DNA of 34,508 nt from Rhizobium sp. Q54. Lineage in GTDB: Bacteria; Pseudomonadota; Alphaproteobacteria; UBA828. The stretch's first letter is position 1; the number at the start of each line of letters is the position of its first letter. The notes beneath the pieces were generated by a model, which saw only the letters and a program-made list of their open reading frames with translations, did not search any database and was not told the origin of the DNA. A program made the translations under genes and the position numbers. Below are positions 31,700 through 34,508 of this stretch, one piece after another. Location: the NCBI GenBank assembly GCA_945892755.1, contig CAMDDO010000032.1, positions 1 to 34,508 on the forward strand, read 5' to 3'.

Positions 31700-32164
31700 T
31701 CAGGCGGCGCCGCGACAGATCATTTCGTCGAGCCGCGAGATGCGCACGAACAGATGGTGGCTGCGCGACATCAGCTTTTGCAGGCGCGTCGGCAGGCGCG
31801 CCATGGTCGCAGAGTCGTCGACCAGGCAAACACTGTGGCCGCCCAGCCGGTTGATTTCCGTGGTGGCTTCCTCGGCCGGGATTTCGCCCGCGTGAATGGC
31901 GCGCTGGATCAGCAGCCAGGCCATGACATGGGTCAGCCGCGAGGTCAGTCGCAGGGTCTCGCAGTCGCAGATCAACTGATCCGCGAGACCGATGGTCTCG
32001 CGGTCGAACGCAAGCCGGCCGGCGACATAGTCCCGCGCCTCGATCACCAGACCGAGTGCTTCCTCGAATGTGCGGCCAAAAAAGGCTGTATTGGCGAGCT
32101 CGCTGGCCAAGCCTCTGCTCCCACGTCGCAGCGGTTCGCGGGCTCGCCCGCCGGAAGCCTGCAT
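31700..32164 (-). CDS. rcdA: DUF1465 protein, RcdA-type regulator of CtrA degradation
   Basis: Predicted 154-residue helical protein. ANTAFFGRTFEEALGLVIEARDYV and LRLTSRLTHVMAWLLIQRAI match the DUF1465/RcdA family as I remember it, which is confined to alphaproteobacteria. In Caulobacter RcdA is an adaptor that helps ClpXP degrade the cell-cycle regulator CtrA. The C-terminal tail (SHHLFVRISRLDEMI) is part of the family helix bundle. The gene is convergent with the sulfurtransferase (10 bp between ends) and divergent from the L,D-transpeptidase. It is good evidence for the lineage. The function in this organism is by homology only. Confidence 0.8.
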   Translation of the reverse strand: MQASGGRAREPLRRGSRGLASELANTAFFGRTFEEALGLVIEARDYVAGRLAFDRETIGLADQLICDCETLRLTSRLTHVMAWLLIQRAIHAGEIPAEEATTEINRLGGHSVCLVDDSATMARLPTRLQKLMSRSHHLFVRISRLDEMICRGAA

Positions 32165-32317
32165 TTTCGCCCGCCCGCAATTAAGAAACTCTTTTTTATC
32201 TGGAGCTTACAACCTTTGCCAGGGGGCCCAAGACGCCCTTTCCGGGCCTCTCGCGCCGCCGCCCTGGCCGCGCCGTCGCGACAGGCTATGATCGCCGAAG
32301 GATTCTGAAAAGCCGTC

Positions 32318-33265
32318 ATGAACCATCACCGAAAATTAACCATGGCCTTGCTTGGGTTGGGGGCGCTCGGCCTGGCGGCCGGCCACGCGACGGTCGCCAA
32401 AGCCGATCCTGGGGCCGCCACGTTCGTGGCGTCGGCCTTGGTCGGCGTCGTCCAGGCCTATGTCACGCACTATGACGATACGCTGCTCGATGTCGCGCGA
32501 GCCAGCGGTCTTGGCTACACCGAAATGGTCGTGGCCAATCCGGAGGTCGACCCTTGGCTGCCGGGCGAAGGCACCGAGGTCGTGTTGCCGACCGGACATC
32601 TGCTGCCCGACGGTGCGCGCGAGGGCATCCTGATCAATCTCGGCGACCACAGGCTGTATTTTTTTCCGGGCAAGGGCGAGCCGGTGCTGAGCTATCCGAT
32701 CGGTGTCGGGCGCGAGGGTTGGGCGACCCCGATTGGCCGCACCACGATCCTGCGCAAGAAGAAGGATCCGAGCTGGTATCCGCCGCCGAGCGTGCGCGCG
32801 GAGAAACCCGAATTACCCTCGGTCGTGCCGCCGGGACCGGAGAACCCGCTTGGCGGCCATGCCATGTATCTAGGTTTCGAAAGTTACCTGCTGCACGGCA
32901 CCAACAGTCCCTGGGGCGTCGGAAGGCGCGTGAGCCATGGCTGCATCAGGCTCTATCCGGAAGACATCGCCGACCTGTTCGAGCGCGTCGCGATCGGCAC
33001 GCCGGTCGAGATCGTCGATCAAACCGTCAAGTTCGCCTGGATCGAGGGCGAGCTGTTCATGGAAGCCCATCCCGAGACGACTCAGATCGCGGCGATCGAA
33101 GAGACCGGCGCCTATGATCGTGCGCCGGTCGACGAGATCGGCGAGGCGTTCACGGCGGCGCTGCTCGGCAGGGCCGGCGAGGCGGTCGACCGCTTGGACT
33201 GGGATCAAATAAAGCGCACGCTCGGCGCCCGCAGCGGCCTCCCGGTGCGGATCACGCAGCCCTAG
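32318..33265 (+). CDS. L,D-transpeptidase (YkuD family), periplasmic
   Basis: Predicted 315-residue protein with an N-terminal signal (MNHHRKLTMALLGLGALGLA, cleavage near VAKA). A LysM-like or linker region (DTLLDVARASGLGYTEMVVANPEVDP) precedes the YkuD domain, with catalytic HGTN (His193) and VSHGCIRLYPED (His207, Cys209). It makes 3-3 peptidoglycan cross-links or attaches lipoproteins or outer-membrane proteins to peptidoglycan. A C-terminal extension of about 90 residues follows the domain. The family is certain. It converges with a Lpp/OprI-like lipoprotein gene. TTAACCAT at 32336-32343 lies within its first codons. Confidence 0.9.
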   Translation: MNHHRKLTMALLGLGALGLAAGHATVAKADPGAATFVASALVGVVQAYVTHYDDTLLDVARASGLGYTEMVVANPEVDPWLPGEGTEVVLPTGHLLPDGAREGILINLGDHRLYFFPGKGEPVLSYPIGVGREGWATPIGRTTILRKKKDPSWYPPPSVRAEKPELPSVVPPGPENPLGGHAMYLGFESYLLHGTNSPWGVGRRVSHGCIRLYPEDIADLFERVAIGTPVEIVDQTVKFAWIEGELFMEAHPETTQIAAIEETGAYDRAPVDEIGEAFTAALLGRAGEAVDRLDWDQIKRTLGARSGLPVRITQP

Positions 33266-33329
33266 GAGCGTCGTTAGGCACGCTTGGGCGGGCCGGCGCG
33301 CCCGGACCGCCCTGGTTCGCGCGCCCGAG

Positions 33330-33611
33330 CTATTTGTTCATCGACTTCTGGAACATCCGGTCGGCCTTGTCCGAGGCCGCCTTGGCCTCGGCGGAAGCGG
33401 CTTCGGCCGCGGCCGCGGCGCGATTTGCCGCGTCGGCGGCGGCCTTTGCCTGCGCGCTGGCCTCCATCGCCATTTGTTTGGCTTCGGCCGCCTGCTGCGC
33501 GGCGCTGTCAACCTTCGAGGTGTCGGTCGCGCTGGTTTGCGCGCAGCCAACGGCGATAGCGAGCGGCAAGGCAAGAACCAGCGAACGGGTGATGAAACGC
33601 TTGGTAAGCAT
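33330..33611 (-). CDS. Lpp/OprI-like alanine-zipper lipoprotein
   Basis: Predicted 93-residue outer-membrane lipoprotein. The signal peptide ends in a lipobox-like IAVGC with lipidated Cys23, then a long alanine-rich helix with coiled-coil heptads (about 40-85) and an ending of KADRMFQKSMNK. The final lysine and the RM-F-x-K pattern match Pseudomonas OprI and Braun's lipoprotein, where the C-terminal lysine is joined to peptidoglycan by an L,D-transpeptidase. GGGAG lies about 9 nt before the ATG at 33611, which is preferred over 33647. The convergent neighbour is an L,D-transpeptidase, 64 bp away. Confidence 0.82.
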   Translation of the reverse strand: MLTKRFITRSLVLALPLAIAVGCAQTSATDTSKVDSAAQQAAEAKQMAMEASAQAKAAADAANRAAAAAEAASAEAKAASDKADRMFQKSMNK

Positions 33612-33731
33612 AAAGGGTCTCCCTTCGGGGGCGGTGGACGGGGCCAAAATGAAGGGATTTACTCTTTCATGTCAAGGCAATAACAGACACGTGATGGCGC
33701 GAGCGGAATTGCCCGGGCGGCAAAGAAAAGG

Positions 33732-33752
33732 GCCGCCGGGGTTACCGGCGGC
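33732..33752 (-). terminator. Terminator-like hairpin, T-rich on the minus strand
   Basis: GCCGCCGG (33732-33739) pairs perfectly with CCGGCGGC (33745-33752) around GGTTA. On the minus strand the stem is followed by CCTTTTCTTTG, the best T-rich tail of any hairpin in the window. It would end transcripts coming from the DUF1192 gene before the lipoprotein gene. Confidence 0.5.
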
Positions 33753-33788
33753 GCAAGTTACAGGGAGACGGAACAATCAGGGAGGACA

Positions 33789-33860
33789 ATGCACGATAGA
33801 TCGAGGTATCGATTTATCGGCAAGACCCACTCTAAGAGAGATATCCTAACAAATGGTTAA
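33789..33860 (+). CDS. Possible 23-residue small ORF
   Basis: ATG at 33789 follows GGGAGG (33780-33785) by 3 nt and leads a 23-codon frame (MHDRSRYRFIGKTHSKRDIL plus three more residues) ending at TAA 33860. The strong ribosome site is the only argument. The product would be basic. The reading may be chance; the spacing is shorter than usual. Confidence 0.2.
   Translation: MHDRSRYRFIGKTHSKRDILTNG
33852..33859 (-). promoter_or_regulatory. TTAACCAT octamer, CtrA half-site-like
   Basis: ATGGTTAA on the plus strand reads TTAACCAT on the minus strand, about 240 bp upstream of the lipoprotein start. It is one of three such octamers I noticed in the window. Regulation by CtrA is inferred only. Confidence 0.3.
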
Positions 33861-33903
33861 CACGACTGCAGCGAAATACTTTTCTTGAGATAGGCGGTCG
33901 GGA

Positions 33904-34086
33904 TCAGCGCTTGAAGATCGAATCGGCCGCGTTGCGCTGCTTGGCGCGCGACTCGATGGTTCGCTTGACCCGGGCGAGCTCGACCTGGAGCGCCTGGCCA
34001 TAGGCCTCGAGCGCATCGAGCGACAGGTGATCGAGCGTCTTCGGCGGCCAATCCGGAAACCTCGGTTTTGGCTCTTCCTCGTCCAT
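33904..34086 (-). CDS. DUF1192 family protein
   Basis: Predicted 60-residue acidic-to-basic helical protein. LDHLSLDALEAYGQALQVEL followed by ARVKRTIESRAKQRNAADSIFKR matches the short DUF1192 family common in alphaproteobacteria, typically a single helix pair of unknown function. The start at 34086 is chosen for the GGGGGG just upstream and the MDEEEPKPRFPD opening; the frame extends to 34116. It is divergent from the quinone oxidoreductase gene across 62 bp. Confidence 0.78.
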   Translation of the reverse strand: MDEEEPKPRFPDWPPKTLDHLSLDALEAYGQALQVELARVKRTIESRAKQRNAADSIFKR

Positions 34087-34148
34087 GGTGCCCCCCGTCG
34101 GCGGTCTGCTAAACACTAGCGCCGAAGCTGATTGGAGAGAACCCTGCC

Positions 34149-34508
34149 ATGGCCGCTTTGCCGCGCGAGATGACCGTGATCGAAATTGCCCAACCCGGCG
34201 GGCCCGACGTGCTCCGCCCGGCTAAGCGCGCTCTACCTGATCCGGGTCTCGGCGAAGTTCTGATCAAGGTCGAGGCGGCGGGCGTCAACCGTCCCGATGC
34301 CATGCAGCGGAGCGGGGGCTATCAGCCGCCGCCCGGCGCCAGCGACCTGCCGGGGCTCGAAGTGGCGGGACGCGTCGTTAGCGTTGGCCCCGGTGCCCAG
34401 CGATACCGGGTCGGCGACCCTGTCACCGCGCTGACCTCGGGTGGCGGCTATGCCGAGTATTGCGTGGCGCCGGAGGGCCAGTGCCTGCCCGTGCCGAACG
34501 GTCTCTCA
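34149..34508 (+). CDS. NAD(P)H quinone oxidoreductase, PIG3/zinc-less MDR family, 5' part
   Basis: The first 120 codons are in the window and the frame is open to the edge. The sequence (EVLIKVEAAGVNRPDAMQRSG, then PPPGASDLPGLEVAGRVVSVG and VGDPVTALTSGGGYAEYC) is typical of the GroES-like N-terminal domain of PIG3/QOR-type medium-chain reductases, which reduce quinones with NADPH. AGAGA lies upstream of the ATG at 34149. The Rossmann domain lies beyond the window. Confidence 0.88.
   Translation, partial: MAALPREMTVIEIAQPGGPDVLRPAKRALPDPGLGEVLIKVEAAGVNRPDAMQRSGGYQPPPGASDLPGLEVAGRVVSVGPGAQRYRVGDPVTALTSGGGYAEYCVAPEGQCLPVPNGLS

Larger units (their letters stand above)
33612..33903. other. Intergenic region between DUF1192 and lipoprotein genes
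   Basis: About 290 bp with no conventional gene. It contains the promoter and Shine-Dalgarno of the minus-strand lipoprotein, a terminator-like hairpin (33732-33752), a possible 23-codon ORF on the plus strand (33789-33860) and a TTAACCAT on the minus strand (33852-33859). AT content is higher than in the flanking genes. Confidence 0.5.

Noticed and set aside
1-34508. CRISPR arrays, insertion sequences, prophage or integration sites
   Set aside because: No regularly spaced repeats, transposase, integrase or flanking terminal repeats were seen on either strand.

Overview
The window is GC-rich DNA with dense, tightly packed genes. It is most likely from an alphaproteobacterium, perhaps of the Rhodospirillales. 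The lineage call rests on an RcdA-type (DUF1465) CtrA-degradation regulator, a DUF1192 protein, a Lpp/OprI-like alanine-zipper lipoprotein and TTAACCAT (CtrA half-site-like) octamers in AT-rich gaps. I saw no tRNA, rRNA, CRISPR array, insertion sequence or phage gene.

Left region (2-9216, + strand): an amide-utilisation locus. The end of a substrate-binding protein is followed by two permeases and two ATPases of the urea/short-chain-amide class (UrtBCDE type). Next come the small and large subunits of N,N-dimethylformamidase (DmfA1, DmfA2), which hydrolyses dimethylformamide to dimethylamine and formate. The following gene has the overall shape of a Rieske oxygenase alpha subunit but lacks most ligands of both metal centres. 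It is packed against a small unknown gene and a Sel1-repeat gene. GC-rich hairpins sit at several junctions of this locus.

Middle region (9220-19068): three small hypothetical genes, a minus-strand hydantoinase/oxoprolinase pair (HyuA-HyuB), a periplasmic protein of unknown function, a very acidic 119-residue protein and an AT-rich gap of about 400 bp. Two tandem trypsin-like (S1) proteases follow. An exact TGTGA-N6-TCACA (CRP-type) palindrome lies between the proteases.

T1SS region (19321-23318): a type I secretion ABC exporter with a degenerate C39-like domain, its HlyD-type adaptor carrying an apparent one-base frameshift near the C-terminus, and a small partner gene. No RTX substrate or TolC is present in the window.

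Right region (23404-31689): a maleylacetate-reductase-like dehydrogenase diverges from a five-gene chain with almost no spacing. The chain encodes an AMP-forming acyl-CoA synthetase, an MmgE/PrpD protein, a TPR plus 2-oxoglutarate-oxygenase-like fusion, a second HyuA with no HyuB beside it, and a mercaptopyruvate-type sulfurtransferase. It looks catabolic, but the substrate cannot be read from the sequence.

The right end holds envelope and cell-cycle genes: rcdA, a YkuD L,D-transpeptidase convergent with a Lpp/OprI-like lipoprotein ending in lysine, a DUF1192 gene, and the start of a PIG3-like quinone oxidoreductase that runs off the window.
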